From the NCBI RefSeq assembly GCF_902706295.1, contig NZ_CACSJJ010000026.1, positions 1-64,000 on the forward strand: a stretch of 64,000 nucleotides of DNA, in the 5' to 3' direction. A program made the position numbers and the translations under genes. Numbering within the stretch: position 1 is the first letter of the stretch; each line of letters opens with the position of its first letter. Under the pieces are notes generated by a model, which searched no databases, had not been told where the DNA came from, and saw only the letters and a program-made list of their open reading frames with translations. Positions 36,392 through 45,528 of the stretch are shown here, piece after piece. The DNA comes from Arthrobacter sp. 18067 (GTDB lineage: Bacteria > Actinomycetota > Actinomycetes > Actinomycetales > Micrococcaceae).

Positions 36392-37744
36392 ATGAGCAAT
36401 GAATCCTCTGTGGCAGCCGAGCAAGGCATTTCCTCCGCCTCCGGCCCCAACCACACCCCCAACAACACAGTCAGCAAGGACACCCGACGTCGTGTGGTCA
36501 CTGCCAGCTTCATCGGCAACTTTGTTGAGTGGTTCGATTACGCCGTCTATGGCTACCTGGCCGGCACTATCTCTACTGTTTTCTTCCCCGAGTCCGACCG
36601 TCAAACAGCCCTGCTCGCGACGTTCGGTGTCTTCGCAATCAGTTTCTTCGTGAGGCCGCTTGGCGGTTTCATCTGGGGCCATATCGGCGACCGCCTTGGA
36701 AGGAAGCAGGCGCTTTCCCTCTCGATCGTCCTGATGTCGGTGGCGACGTTCTGCATCGCACTGATACCGGGCTACGCCACAATCGGCGTGATGGCGCCCG
36801 TCCTGCTCCTGCTGGTCAGGGTTGTCCAGGGCTTCTCCGCAGCAGGCGAGTACGCCGGGGCGTCCGCCTTCCTGGTGGAGTATGCACCGGCGAATCGTCG
36901 CGGACTGTATGCCGCCGTCGTGCCTGCAAGTACCGCAGCGGGACTGCTGCTGGGGTCTTTGCTGGCCGCGCTCCTCAGTTCGCTGCTCACCGCAGAGCAG
37001 CTGGGCGACTGGGGCTGGCGGTTGCCGTTCCTGCTCGCGGCGCCCATGGGCCTCATCGGCAGATACATCCGGACCAAGCTGGAGGACACCCCGGCGTTCC
37101 GGGAACTGGCCGAGAAGGACAACAGCGTCAAAGCCCCGGCCTTGGCCATGTTCAAGACGTACCGGAAGCAGCTCATCATCGCCACGGGCGCGGTGCTGCT
37201 CAACGCCGTCGGGTTCTACGTCATCCTCAGCTACATGCCGACGTATTTGTCTGAGGAACTGGGCTTCGGTGCCACGGAGTCGTTCCTGGCCACGACCATC
37301 GCCCTGGCCAGCTACATCGGCTTCATCTTCCTGACGGGCATCGCCTCGGACAAGTTCGGCCGAAAGCGAATGCTCATCACGGCCTCAGTCCTCTTCATCC
37401 TGCTGACGGTGCCGGCATTCATGCTCCTGGACACACGCAACTTCCTGGTGATCGTGCTGGTGCAGATCCTGCTGGGCGGCATGCTTACCCTCAACGACGG
37501 CACCTTGCCCAGTTTCCTCGCCGAGCTGTTCCCCACGAAGGTCCGGTACACCGGCTTCGCCGTGAGCTTCAACCTCTCCAACGCGTTGTTCGGCGGCACT
37601 GCACCGTTCATGGCAACCCTCCTGATCGGCGTGACCCACAGCAAGCTGGCGCCCGGCTGGTATCTCGTGGCGGCCGCAATAGTTTCCCTCATCGCAGTCC
37701 TGTTCGCCGCCGAGACTTCCAAGAAGCCTCTCCTGCAGGACTAG
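36392..37744 (+). CDS. MHS-family MFS symporter, probably for creatine or related betaine-like compounds
   Basis: 450 residues, 12 membrane helices. The MHS signature is clear: ASFIGNFVEWFDYAVYGYLA near residue 38, GHIGDRLGRKQALSLS (motif A) and RVVQGFSAAGEYAGASAFL, as in ProP and shikimate/alpha-ketoglutarate symporters. Start ATG 36392 follows GGTGG. Creatinase starts 28 bp after its stop, so the pair is one transcript; creatine uptake is therefore the best guess, while sarcosine, betaine or proline remain possible. Confidence 0.85.
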   Translation: MSNESSVAAEQGISSASGPNHTPNNTVSKDTRRRVVTASFIGNFVEWFDYAVYGYLAGTISTVFFPESDRQTALLATFGVFAISFFVRPLGGFIWGHIGDRLGRKQALSLSIVLMSVATFCIALIPGYATIGVMAPVLLLLVRVVQGFSAAGEYAGASAFLVEYAPANRRGLYAAVVPASTAAGLLLGSLLAALLSSLLTAEQLGDWGWRLPFLLAAPMGLIGRYIRTKLEDTPAFRELAEKDNSVKAPALAMFKTYRKQLIIATGAVLLNAVGFYVILSYMPTYLSEELGFGATESFLATTIALASYIGFIFLTGIASDKFGRKRMLITASVLFILLTVPAFMLLDTRNFLVIVLVQILLGGMLTLNDGTLPSFLAELFPTKVRYTGFAVSFNLSNALFGGTAPFMATLLIGVTHSKLAPGWYLVAAAIVSLIAVLFAAETSKKPLLQD

Positions 37745-37772
37745 AACTACCAACCCATTGAAAGGAAATACC

Positions 37773-39029
37773 ATGACCATCACCCAGAACGAGGCCGTCA
37801 ACGATGTCGCCAAGCTCGAGCGCACCAAGGTCCTCAACAACGGCGGGAAGGTCTCGCTGACGTTCACCGATGCAGAGTTCGAGCGCCGCCTCAGCGGCCT
37901 GCGCCGCATCATGGCCGAGAAGGACCTCGACGCCGTCATCCTGACCAGCTACCACTCCATCAAGTACTACTCCGACTTCCTCTTCACCTACTTTGGCCGT
38001 TCCTACGGGATGGTGGTCACCAAGGATGACACTGTCACCATTACGGCTAATATCGACGCCGGGATGCCTTGGCGCCGCAGCTACGGCGACAACCTGGTCT
38101 ACACGGACTGGCGCCGTGACAACTACATCCACGCAATCCAGGAAGTCCTGCGCACCCGCGGCATCAACCCCCGCCGCATCGGCGTCGAAGATGACTCGCT
38201 GCCGCTGGATAACCGCAACAAGATCCAGGCCGCCTTCTCCGGTGCGACGCTGGTGGATGTGGCCCAGGCGGCCATGCGGCAGCGCATGATCAAGTCGGAC
38301 GAGGAAATCGCGGTCATCAAGCACGGCGCCCGCATCGGTGACCTGGGCGGCGAAGCCATCCGGAACGCCATTACGGCCGGCATCACGGAGTATGAGGTCG
38401 CACTGATCGGCACCGAAGCCATGGTGCACGAGATCGCCCGTACGTTCCCGGACTCCGAAATCCGGGACACGTGGGTGTGGTTCCAGTCCGGCATCAACAC
38501 CGACGGCGCCCACAACTGGGCCACTACACGCAAGATCCAGGACCACGACATCCTGTCCCTGAACTGTTTCCCCATGACCAGTGGCTACTACACGGCCCTG
38601 GAGCGCACCTTGTTCTACGGCGAACCGGATGCCCGCTCCCTGGAACTGTGGAACATCAACGTGGAGGTCCACAAGCGCGGACTGGAGCTGATCAAGCCCG
38701 GCGCAGTCTGCAAGGACATCGCCGCTGAGCTGAACGAGATCTACGTCAGCCACGGGCTGCTGGCCAACCGCACGTTCGGCTACGGACACTCGTTCGGCGT
38801 GCTCAGCCATTACTACGGCCGCGAGGCAGGCCTTGAGCTGCGCGAAGACATCGATACCGTGCTGGAGCCGGGGATGGTGGTTTCCATGGAACCGATGATC
38901 ACCGTGCTGGATGGCCAGCCGGGTGCCGGCGGATACCGCGAACACGACATCCTGGTGGTTGGCGAAGACAGGGCCGAGAACATCACCAAGTTCCCGTTTG
39001 GCCCCGAGTACAACATCATCGGAGCCTAG
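37773..39029 (+). CDS. Creatinase (creatine amidinohydrolase)
   Basis: Cleaves creatine to sarcosine and urea. 418 residues, slightly longer than the 403-residue Pseudomonas enzyme because of the N-terminus. The match is recognisable along the whole length: LTSYHSIKYYSDFLFTYFG, ANIDAGMPWRR, VYTDWRRDNY, WFQSGINTDGAHNW, ILSLNCFPMTSGYYTALER, RTFGYGHSFGVLSHYYGREA, EPGMVVSMEP. His247 in GINTDGAHN corresponds to the catalytic general base/acid His of known creatinases. Fold is the pita-bread M24 peptidase fold without the dinuclear metal site. Product sarcosine is consumed by the sox operon 3 kb away. Start ATG 37773 follows GAAAGGAAATACC. Confidence 0.94.
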   Translation: MTITQNEAVNDVAKLERTKVLNNGGKVSLTFTDAEFERRLSGLRRIMAEKDLDAVILTSYHSIKYYSDFLFTYFGRSYGMVVTKDDTVTITANIDAGMPWRRSYGDNLVYTDWRRDNYIHAIQEVLRTRGINPRRIGVEDDSLPLDNRNKIQAAFSGATLVDVAQAAMRQRMIKSDEEIAVIKHGARIGDLGGEAIRNAITAGITEYEVALIGTEAMVHEIARTFPDSEIRDTWVWFQSGINTDGAHNWATTRKIQDHDILSLNCFPMTSGYYTALERTLFYGEPDARSLELWNINVEVHKRGLELIKPGAVCKDIAAELNEIYVSHGLLANRTFGYGHSFGVLSHYYGREAGLELREDIDTVLEPGMVVSMEPMITVLDGQPGAGGYREHDILVVGEDRAENITKFPFGPEYNIIGA

Positions 39030-39129
39030 GTGGTTGGGCCGGTGGATACTGTGCACGGTGTCCACCGGCCAAGCGGCTTCCTCTGGCGCGGACCCCGGTC
39101 AAATAACTCCAGCGAAATATAGTGAACAC

Positions 39130-39945
39130 ATGACTCCCCCGGAATCCAGCGAGACTCCTGACAACAGCAGCAGCACCGGCGACAACAAAAGCACGTCGGT
39201 GATCGTCAACGCCATAGCAGTCCTGCGAAGCTTCACCGCCGACGAACCCCTACTGGGAGTTACCGAAATCGCGGGCCGGATCGGCCTGCACAAGAGCACC
39301 GTCTCCCGCATCCTGGCGACGCTGGAACAGGAGAACCTCGTAGAGCGCGACGTCGATTCGCGCAGGTTCCGCATGGGGCTGGGGATGATCGCCATGGCGG
39401 GCCCGCTCCTGGCGGAACTCGAAGAGCGCCGTGTCGCCTACCCGGTGCTGCGCGAACTCACCGAGCGTACAGGGGAGACCAGTGCGCTGATGGTGTGGAA
39501 CGGCAACGAATCCATGTGCGTGGAACAGATCCCCAGCCGGCACCAGGTCAAGCACCTCGCTCCGCTGGGTGCCCGGTACAACGAGGCCCTGAGCTCGTCG
39601 GTGCAGGTGTTCCTTGCCGCGGAGAACGAGGACCGCGTGCGCCAGCTGTTGCGCAGCGGTTCGGTCATCCTTACTGGCATGGACGAGGACGCGGTTGAGA
39701 CATACCTCGTGCGGCTGAAGGAATCGATGGAGCGCGGCTGGGCTGTGAACTTCGGGGAAACGTCCATCGAAGAGGTGGGCGTGGCATCTCCCGTTTATGA
39801 CCATCGGGGCGACATCGTGGCGTCGGTCCTGATCCCTGCGCCGAAATTCCGTGTCTCGCAGGACACCCTGACCAGCCTCGGCGAAGCGTGTGCTGCAGCC
39901 GCTGCCAAGGTCACCACACGGTTGGGTGGACGCGCCCCGCGCTAA
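39130..39945 (+). CDS. IclR-family regulator, probably of the creatinase unit
   Basis: 271 residues. N-terminal winged helix (VLRSFTADEPLLGVTEIAGR, GLHKSTVSRILATLEQENLV) and C-terminal IclR effector domain (RTGETSALMVWNGNESMCVE, GWAVNFGETSIEEVGVASPV). Start ATG 39130 follows AGTGAACAC; the region upstream contains no better start. It lies 100 bp behind creatinase in the same direction. The triple half-site operator before the transporter is its most likely target. Confidence 0.9.
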   Translation: MTPPESSETPDNSSSTGDNKSTSVIVNAIAVLRSFTADEPLLGVTEIAGRIGLHKSTVSRILATLEQENLVERDVDSRRFRMGLGMIAMAGPLLAELEERRVAYPVLRELTERTGETSALMVWNGNESMCVEQIPSRHQVKHLAPLGARYNEALSSSVQVFLAAENEDRVRQLLRSGSVILTGMDEDAVETYLVRLKESMERGWAVNFGETSIEEVGVASPVYDHRGDIVASVLIPAPKFRVSQDTLTSLGEACAAAAAKVTTRLGGRAPR

Positions 39946-40060
39946 GCCCGGTAGTGGTGCCTTGGCCCAAAGGATGAATCTGCTGGCCCATGGGTGGAGA
40001 TCGACGGCGGGGCCGATTATTGGCGGAGCAGCATCCACCTGCGTGGATAGTCTGACTGGC

Positions 40061-41392
40061 ATGGAACGAACACTGAGAGTTGTCCGGCATTGGGGCGCCC
40101 CCGCGGCGGCAGCCATCTTCTTTGTGCTGTGGTGCGTGGGGGAGGCAGGTCGTATGGGGCCGTGGCCGGGCTTCTATTGGCCGGGTGCCATACCGCTCCT
40201 GGTGATGACGGCAGCGATCGGAACTTCGATCTGGAAGCCCTACATTTCACTTGGGCTGACGGCCGTCCTGCTGCTCGGCCAACTGCTCCACGCTATCCCC
40301 GCCATGTTGGCGAACCATTGGGCCATCTACCTGGGATCCTTTGTATCACTGGGGTTCATCATGTGGACGGGCAACAAGAGGCAGAGAATCCTGGCCGTCA
40401 CCGCCAATGTCCTCTTCGCTTTGGTCATGACCTACATGATGATCTCCGCCCGCTACGGCAACGGGGTCGGATGGTTCAGGCCGTTGTACGTGGGAGATGG
40501 CTTCGCGCTGAGGAACTACGGCTGGCAATTGTTGAGCATTTTGCTGCTGGTTGCTGCCGCTTGCGGCACACTTGGCATCCTCATAGCCCTCTACGAAGAC
40601 CGCCGGGCATTGTCCAAGGCACAGGTACTCACCCAGGCCAGCCTTAAGGAAACTGAAATCGAACTGATCGTCGAGCAGGAACGTACGCGGATCGCCCGTG
40701 ACCTGCACGATGTGTTGGCGCACTCCCTGGCGGTTATCGCTGCCCAGGCCGACGGTACGCGGTACTTGAGCCATGGGCAGCCGAAACCGGTCTTGAATGC
40801 TTTGGAAAACATAGCTGTGTCGGCAAGGCACGCGTTGGTCGATGCGCAACGAGTGATTGAGGGTGTCCGGGGCGACGGGATGGTTGCGCCGCAACCGTTG
40901 ATCAGCGATGTCGAACCCCTGATGGAACGTATGAGGCAGGGCAACCTCAAGATTCAACACAGCGAAAGCGGGTTGCCTGTTGAACTGGGGGCCGGCCAGC
41001 AACTCGCCGTTTTTCGAATCGTTCAAGAATGCCTGACCAATGCCTTGAAACATGCCGGCAGGGGCTCCACGGTGAGCGTGCACTTTGACTGGAGCGGGCC
41101 CGGCCTGACACTCCATGCCTCCTCTGATCTGCCGGTGTCCGCTTCATTGGGGGAAACGGACACCGGCAATGCCGGGGAGCGTATCGGGCGGGGTATCGCC
41201 GGAATGCGCGAACGCGCCCATCTTGCCGGCGGCTGGCTGACGGCCGGTCCCGATGGCCAACAGTTCCGCGTCACTGCGTTTCTTCCGTATGGCGTGCAAG
41301 GTGGGGCCGGGCTGCCCGGTCCCAGGCTGCCGGAGGAATCCCTTAACGACATGGACAAGATCGCCCTGGAGGAGGCCAATGAGCGTGGCTAA
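40061..41392 (+). CDS. Sensor histidine kinase, NarL-type (HisKA_3)
   Basis: 443 residues. About six N-terminal membrane helices (residues 15-185) with only short external loops, so it may sense the membrane or an intracellular cue. A coiled linker leads to the dimerisation/phosphoacceptor motif ERTRIARDLHDVLAHSLAVI with the phosphorylated His, then an HATPase_c domain with ELGAGQQLAVFRIVQECLTN (N box) and ERIGRGIAGMRERAHLAGG (G boxes). It overlaps the response regulator by 14 bases. A GATAGT -10-like box about 16 bases before ATG suggests a very short leader. Confidence 0.92.
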   Translation: MERTLRVVRHWGAPAAAAIFFVLWCVGEAGRMGPWPGFYWPGAIPLLVMTAAIGTSIWKPYISLGLTAVLLLGQLLHAIPAMLANHWAIYLGSFVSLGFIMWTGNKRQRILAVTANVLFALVMTYMMISARYGNGVGWFRPLYVGDGFALRNYGWQLLSILLLVAAACGTLGILIALYEDRRALSKAQVLTQASLKETEIELIVEQERTRIARDLHDVLAHSLAVIAAQADGTRYLSHGQPKPVLNALENIAVSARHALVDAQRVIEGVRGDGMVAPQPLISDVEPLMERMRQGNLKIQHSESGLPVELGAGQQLAVFRIVQECLTNALKHAGRGSTVSVHFDWSGPGLTLHASSDLPVSASLGETDTGNAGERIGRGIAGMRERAHLAGGWLTAGPDGQQFRVTAFLPYGVQGGAGLPGPRLPEESLNDMDKIALEEANERG

Positions 41393-42065
41393 TACCTCCG
41401 AGGCCGTCTCCGTCGCGTTGATTGACGATCAGGCCCTTTTCCGGGCGGGGATTCGGATGCTGGTTGAAAGCCAGCCCGACATGCGGCTGGCCTGGGAGGC
41501 CGGCGACGGCAGTGAGGCCGTTGCACTCGCGGCGGAGCAGCCGCCTGATGTCATGCTCATGGATCTTCGCATGCCTGTCATGGACGGTGTCACCGCCACG
41601 AAGAAGATCTCGGATGCAGCTGCGCGGGAGGGTACGGAAAAACCGAAGATCATCGCGCTGACGACTTTCAACCGCGACCAGGCAGTGGTGGAAGCTGTCC
41701 AGGCGGGGGCCAGTGGGTACCTGCTCAAGAGTGCGGAACCGGAGTTCCTGCTGGCCGCTATCCGGACAGTTCATTCAGGCTATTCGGTGATCGCGCCAGG
41801 ATCGGTCCATGATTTGTTTCAGCACGCCGCCCGGACGGTCCCGCCCGCCGGCCCGGATCTTTCTGTTCTCGAATCTTTGTCGGCCCGGGAGAAGGACGTC
41901 TTCCTGCTGGCGGCAAAGGGTTTGAGCAATAGCGAAATGGCCGAGAGCCTGTTCGTATCGGAAGCAACGGTCAAGACCCACCTGCGGAGCGTTCTTACCA
42001 AGCTCGGCGTCCGTACGCGCCTGCAGCTCGTTGCGTTCGCCTACGAGCACCGCCTGCTCGGATAG
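41379..42065 (+). CDS. Response regulator, NarL/LuxR type
   Basis: 228 residues. Receiver domain (VALIDDQALFRAGIRMLVES, phospho-Asp in DVMLMDLRMPVMDG, Thr in IIALTTF, Lys in YLLKSAEPE) and a C-terminal LuxR helix-turn-helix (LSAREKDVFLLAAKGLSNSE, SEATVKTHLRSVLTKLGVRT). GGAGGCCA precedes the ATG inside the kinase gene. Partner of the upstream kinase. No obvious target gene in the window. Confidence 0.94.
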   Translation: MSVANTSEAVSVALIDDQALFRAGIRMLVESQPDMRLAWEAGDGSEAVALAAEQPPDVMLMDLRMPVMDGVTATKKISDAAAREGTEKPKIIALTTFNRDQAVVEAVQAGASGYLLKSAEPEFLLAAIRTVHSGYSVIAPGSVHDLFQHAARTVPPAGPDLSVLESLSAREKDVFLLAAKGLSNSEMAESLFVSEATVKTHLRSVLTKLGVRTRLQLVAFAYEHRLLG

Positions 42066-42070
42066 ACCTG

Positions 42071-42133
42071 CGCCGAGATGCCATTTGATGACAATCCCAG
42101 GCTCCGGGATTGTCATCAAATGCCATCTGGGCG
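42071..42133. repeat. Long hairpin, second member of the palindrome family at 21804
   Basis: Arms 42071-42098 and 42106-42133 pair with two mismatches; the inner 17 pairs are perfect. The core GATGACAATCCC and its complement is shared with 21804-21866. It follows the response regulator stop by six bases, between convergent genes. Confidence 0.82.
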
Positions 42134-42205
42134 GAGACGAAACGGCGGCCGTCCCCACGAGGGGGCAGCCGCCGCCGTCGTTGATTCACAAGACGTGCAG
42201 GAAGG

Positions 42206-42685
42206 TTACATGTTCCTTCGCGCCGCCGGTGATTCGTCCATGGCATCCCTGCCCAGCCAGGCGCCCAAACCGATCATGGCAACGCCGAGGATCAGGTGCA
42301 GCCAGTTGTCGGCCGTGTTGAACGGAACGAAGTTGGCGCCTGTTTCCTGGTTGATGACCAGGCCGTAGATCCAAAGAACGATGTACACGGCGCCGCCGCC
42401 CAGGAGAAACAGGCGGGCCATGCGTGCGTTCCTTGCCATGGCCAAGCCGGCCACGCCAAACAGCAGATGAACGATGTTGTGGAGTATGGACACTTGGAAG
42501 ACTCCAAGCAGCATGGCGCCGGATTCATGTCCCGCAAAGGTCATGGCGCCGAAATTGGTGGTGATTCCCGGGATGAAGCCCAGGACACCAACCAGCAGAA
42601 ATACTATGCCAACGCCCATGGCGGTGTTGCGAAGTGTCAACCCCATCATGTGGTGGTGTTCGGCGGGGTGCGAAGCGGTGGTCAT
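42206..42685 (-). CDS. DUF4383-family membrane protein
   Basis: 159 residues, four membrane helices. The pattern GVIFLLVGVLGFIPG-like first helix (here VFLLVGVLGFIPGITTNF), HNIVHLLFGVAGLAMA and NWLHLILGVAMIGLGAWLG is diagnostic of DUF4383. The His-rich N terminus (HPAEHHHMMG) is also common in it. Function unknown. Start ATG 42685 has GGGAGG five bases upstream; a TTG codon just before it is less likely. Confidence 0.85.
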   Translation of the reverse strand: MTTASHPAEHHHMMGLTLRNTAMGVGIVFLLVGVLGFIPGITTNFGAMTFAGHESGAMLLGVFQVSILHNIVHLLFGVAGLAMARNARMARLFLLGGGAVYIVLWIYGLVINQETGANFVPFNTADNWLHLILGVAMIGLGAWLGRDAMDESPAARRNM

Positions 42686-42841
42686 CAAGTCCTCCCTTTC
42701 ACGCGGTTAACCGGCTCTTCTCATGGAGAGCCGACCTGCGGCAAGGGGTGTGGCAAAACCTTGCCGACGCCGCCATAATACTCCTGAAATGCTTCCGATA
42801 GCAGGGGATGTGCCCAGTTCAGCGGCGGTTAGCATGGTTTC

Positions 42842-43813
42842 ATGAGCCAAGTTCCAAATGGGCGCGTGCACACGATCTTCCATGACACCCGGGATTTGAC
42901 GCCGTTCCGGGAGGGTTACGTGCGGACACCGGTCCGCGGCTTGGCGGAAGGCGTCAATGACGTTCTCTCCGGGGTCCTGAACGGCCGGGACCACGCGAAG
43001 TTGTCCTTGGTGGGCAATGTTCCGAGGCTGAAGATGCTGTCCCCCAAGACGGCGAAGGCGATGCACGAGGCCGTCTTCACGTCCACGGAGCCGGATCGAC
43101 TCCTTGCCTTTGGCCGGATGAATCCGGGGTGGGCCGGGTTGTGCAATGTGATGGCCGGCCTGCTCGCGTACAAGCACGGCGGGTTCCTCAGGGCGTCCGA
43201 ACTGTTGCAGCGCGGTCTGACAACAAGGATCGACGACGACGCCAGCCAGTTCTCGGCCATCTACCTTGGGCAGGTGGTCACCCGGGTTGAGGTTGCCGAA
43301 CGTATTGAGGTTCCGGTCTTGTTCAGCGAGGAATCCGTGTTCCTGGCGCTGTCCCATTGCCTGCGGGAGATGGGGATGACCGAGTCGGCCCTGGAAGCGG
43401 TGGTTGGCCTGCCGCCGTCGTTGCCTTCTGCCTTGGCACGCTGCACTGCTGCGTACTCGTTGGAGCGGCACCGCGACGTTGTGCTCTGGACTGAGGGTTT
43501 GCTCAACACGGACGACCTTTCGGCCGCCTTGTTGTTGGTCCGGGCACGTTCCCTGCGGGCCCGGGGCGATTTCGAATCTGCGCAGGCTGCCTTGAAGGAA
43601 GTCCTGCGGCGTCGGAAGACCAATCTCGCACTGAAGAATGACGCCGTGACAGACAGGGCACTCCTGGCGGTCGACCAGGGCCGCCGTACCCTGACTCCTC
43701 GGTCCAAGCGGCCTGCCCCGCCGGCAGAGCTGGAGACCTTGGAAGTCATCCGTAAAGACGCCGAAATGCGCAGGCTTTGGGAGAACGACTTCCGGCAGCT
43801 GGGCGGCGAATAG
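42842..43813 (+). CDS. Hypothetical protein with helical-repeat (TPR-like) C-terminal half
   Basis: 323 residues, no signal peptide or membrane segment. I do not recognise the family. Residues 130-260 have the alternation of small and hydrophobic residues of helical repeats (GGFLRASELLQRGLTTRID, ALSHCLREMGMTESALEAVV, ALLLVRARSLRARGDFESAQ, ALKEVLRRRKTNLALK). The N-terminal half has a segment KLSLVGNVPRLKMLSPKTAK. The last 60 residues are charged. It stands alone between a DUF4383 gene and an ArsR regulator. Confidence 0.8.
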   Translation: MSQVPNGRVHTIFHDTRDLTPFREGYVRTPVRGLAEGVNDVLSGVLNGRDHAKLSLVGNVPRLKMLSPKTAKAMHEAVFTSTEPDRLLAFGRMNPGWAGLCNVMAGLLAYKHGGFLRASELLQRGLTTRIDDDASQFSAIYLGQVVTRVEVAERIEVPVLFSEESVFLALSHCLREMGMTESALEAVVGLPPSLPSALARCTAAYSLERHRDVVLWTEGLLNTDDLSAALLLVRARSLRARGDFESAQAALKEVLRRRKTNLALKNDAVTDRALLAVDQGRRTLTPRSKRPAPPAELETLEVIRKDAEMRRLWENDFRQLGGE

Positions 43814-43852
43814 AAAAACCATTGTGCCTTCCGCAGGAGAGGCGTAACGTCG

Positions 43853-43890
43853 TAATCAACCAAACAGTTGATCAAGCAAAGAGTTGATTA
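43853..43890. promoter_or_regulatory. Candidate ArsR operator
   Basis: TAATCAAC (43853-43860) and GTTGATTA (43883-43890) are perfect inverted arms; a further GTTGATCA (43867-43874) lies between them. Three copies of the same half site directly upstream of the ArsR gene point to autoregulation. Confidence 0.6.
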
Positions 43891-43923
43891 GAGTTTGGCT
43901 GACGACGAAAGGGTGACGCGGCG

Positions 43924-44274
43924 ATGGAACAAGATGCTCCGGGCCCTGACACCTTGGACAGAGCCTTCATGGCATTGGCTGATCCGGTCAGGCGTGCGAT
44001 CGTTGCGCGGCTTTCCCGGGGAGACGCGACTGTCAACGAGCTCGCTGAACCATTCGCCATCACCAAGCAAGCCGTTTCAAAGCACATCCAGGTCTTGGAG
44101 CACGCGGGGCTGGTGACCCGCTCCCGCGACGCCCAGCGCCGGCCTGTCCATCTGGATGCGGCGGCGCTTGAGCGTTTGACGGCCTGGATTGACCAGTACC
44201 GGCTGATCGCCGAATCCCGCTTCCGGCGGCTCGACGCGCTGCTGGGCGCCAGTCCATTGGAACAAGAACCATAA
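43924..44274 (+). CDS. ArsR-family (SmtB-like, metal-free) regulator
   Basis: 116 residues. Winged-helix motif: ALADPVRRAIVARLSRGDAT, VNELAEPFAITKQAVSKHIQ, VLEHAGLVTRSRDAQRRP. No cysteine or histidine metal cluster, as is usual for the ArsR proteins paired with AHSA1/SRPBCC genes. The next gene, 32 bp on, is such a protein. Three GTTGAT half sites upstream support autoregulation. Confidence 0.92.
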   Translation: MEQDAPGPDTLDRAFMALADPVRRAIVARLSRGDATVNELAEPFAITKQAVSKHIQVLEHAGLVTRSRDAQRRPVHLDAAALERLTAWIDQYRLIAESRFRRLDALLGASPLEQEP

Positions 44275-44306
44275 ACACAACCAGCAAAGAAGAAAGAGGA
44301 ACTGAA

Positions 44307-44774
44307 ATGAGCAATCCAACAACAATCACCGCCGACAACGGCGTCCCGTTCGTTGACACAGTCCGCGAATTCGATGCCCCGGTCAGTGCAGTTTTCAAAG
44401 CCCACGTTGACCCGGACCTTCTGGCCAAGTGGCTGGGGCCGCGGAGCGCGGTGACGAAAGTAACCGAGTACAACGCGACCACTGGTGGCAGTTGGCACTA
44501 TGAAAGTGGTGGTGGCGATGGGATGTACGGCTTCCGCGGTATTTTCCACACTGTGGATGCTGACGCGCTGATCATCATGACCTTCGAATTCGACGGCGCC
44601 CCGAACCAGGTCGGCCTGAGCACCACCACGTTCGAGGAAGTGGATGGTCGCACGCGCATCGTTGCCCATGAGGTCTATCCCTCCGTTGAAGCCCGGGATA
44701 TGGCGTTGGCCACCGGCATGAACTACGGAGTTGTTGAAGGCTACGAGCGCCTGGACGAGCTGCTGGCGGCCTAA
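44307..44774 (+). CDS. AHSA1/SRPBCC-family protein
   Basis: 155 residues with the START-like hydrophobic cavity fold: FVDTVREFDAPVSAVFKAHV, DLLAKWLGPR, GSWHYESGGGDGMYGFRGIF, TFEEVDGRTRIVAHEV and a C-terminal helix ending GYERLDELL. Usually encoded with an ArsR regulator, as here; biochemical role in general unknown. Its stop overlaps the convergent LysE gene by four bases. Confidence 0.9.
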   Translation: MSNPTTITADNGVPFVDTVREFDAPVSAVFKAHVDPDLLAKWLGPRSAVTKVTEYNATTGGSWHYESGGGDGMYGFRGIFHTVDADALIIMTFEFDGAPNQVGLSTTTFEEVDGRTRIVAHEVYPSVEARDMALATGMNYGVVEGYERLDELLAA

Positions 44775-45427
44775 GCGCCCGCCGGCGCCTGCTGCAGCAG
44801 CAGTGGAAGGAGTTGTTCCGACAACAGTATTGTCCCGAGTCCGATCATGATGATCCCGCTGACCAGCGTCACAACGCGCGCGGCCCCCGGCCGGGAAGCC
44901 AGCAGCTTCCGGGACGTCAAGGCCACGCCGGTATAGACCGAGCCGGCAAGGATGACGAAGGTCAGGCCCAGCAAGCCTGACTGGACCGGAACGGGCAGCG
45001 ATGCCTCGGGGCTGACGAACTGCGGAACCAAGGCGACGAAAAACAGCAGGCCCTTGGGGTTGATGCCGCTGGTGCCCATGCCCTGGAGAAACGTTCGGAG
45101 CTGGTTTCCGGACTGCACGACGCCGCCTTCCGCGCTGAAGCTCGCCCCTCGCCACGAGCGGATCGTAACGACGCCGAGCCAAAGCAAGTAAGCGGCGCCG
45201 GCGATGGTCAGCCACCCGAGGAGTCCCGGGACTCCTGCCAGCAGCGCGGCCAATCCTGCTGCCATCAGCAATGTATGGACGACGTACCCACTGCAGAGGC
45301 CGGCAACAGCAGGGACGAAACTCCGTTGACGGAGGCCGGCGGAAATCGAGTATGCCCAGTCGACGCCGGGGGTGCACGCCAAGCTGACGGACACAAGCAT
45401 GAAGGCGAGGAACAGCTGCGGATTCAC
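44771..45427 (-). CDS. LysE/RhtB-family amino acid exporter
   Basis: 218 residues, about six membrane helices. Family features: FMLVSVSLACTPGVDWAYSI with the helix-breaking Pro-Gly, LLGWLTIAGAAYLLWLGVVT, GTSGINPKGLLFFVALVPQF. Exports an amino acid or related compound. Divergent from an Lrp/AsnC regulator, the usual pairing, so export is probably induced by the amino acid that binds that regulator. Confidence 0.92.
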   Translation of the reverse strand: MNPQLFLAFMLVSVSLACTPGVDWAYSISAGLRQRSFVPAVAGLCSGYVVHTLLMAAGLAALLAGVPGLLGWLTIAGAAYLLWLGVVTIRSWRGASFSAEGGVVQSGNQLRTFLQGMGTSGINPKGLLFFVALVPQFVSPEASLPVPVQSGLLGLTFVILAGSVYTGVALTSRKLLASRPGAARVVTLVSGIIMIGLGTILLSEQLLPLLLQQAPAGA

Positions 45428-45528
45428 GATCTCTCCAGAGTTAGTTGGTAGGAAAACTCTAGGGAAAATGGCCCCATAAGTGTTCCCTGATTTAGCTCTG
45501 AATCGCGTGTCTTGGGTAAGATTATTGC

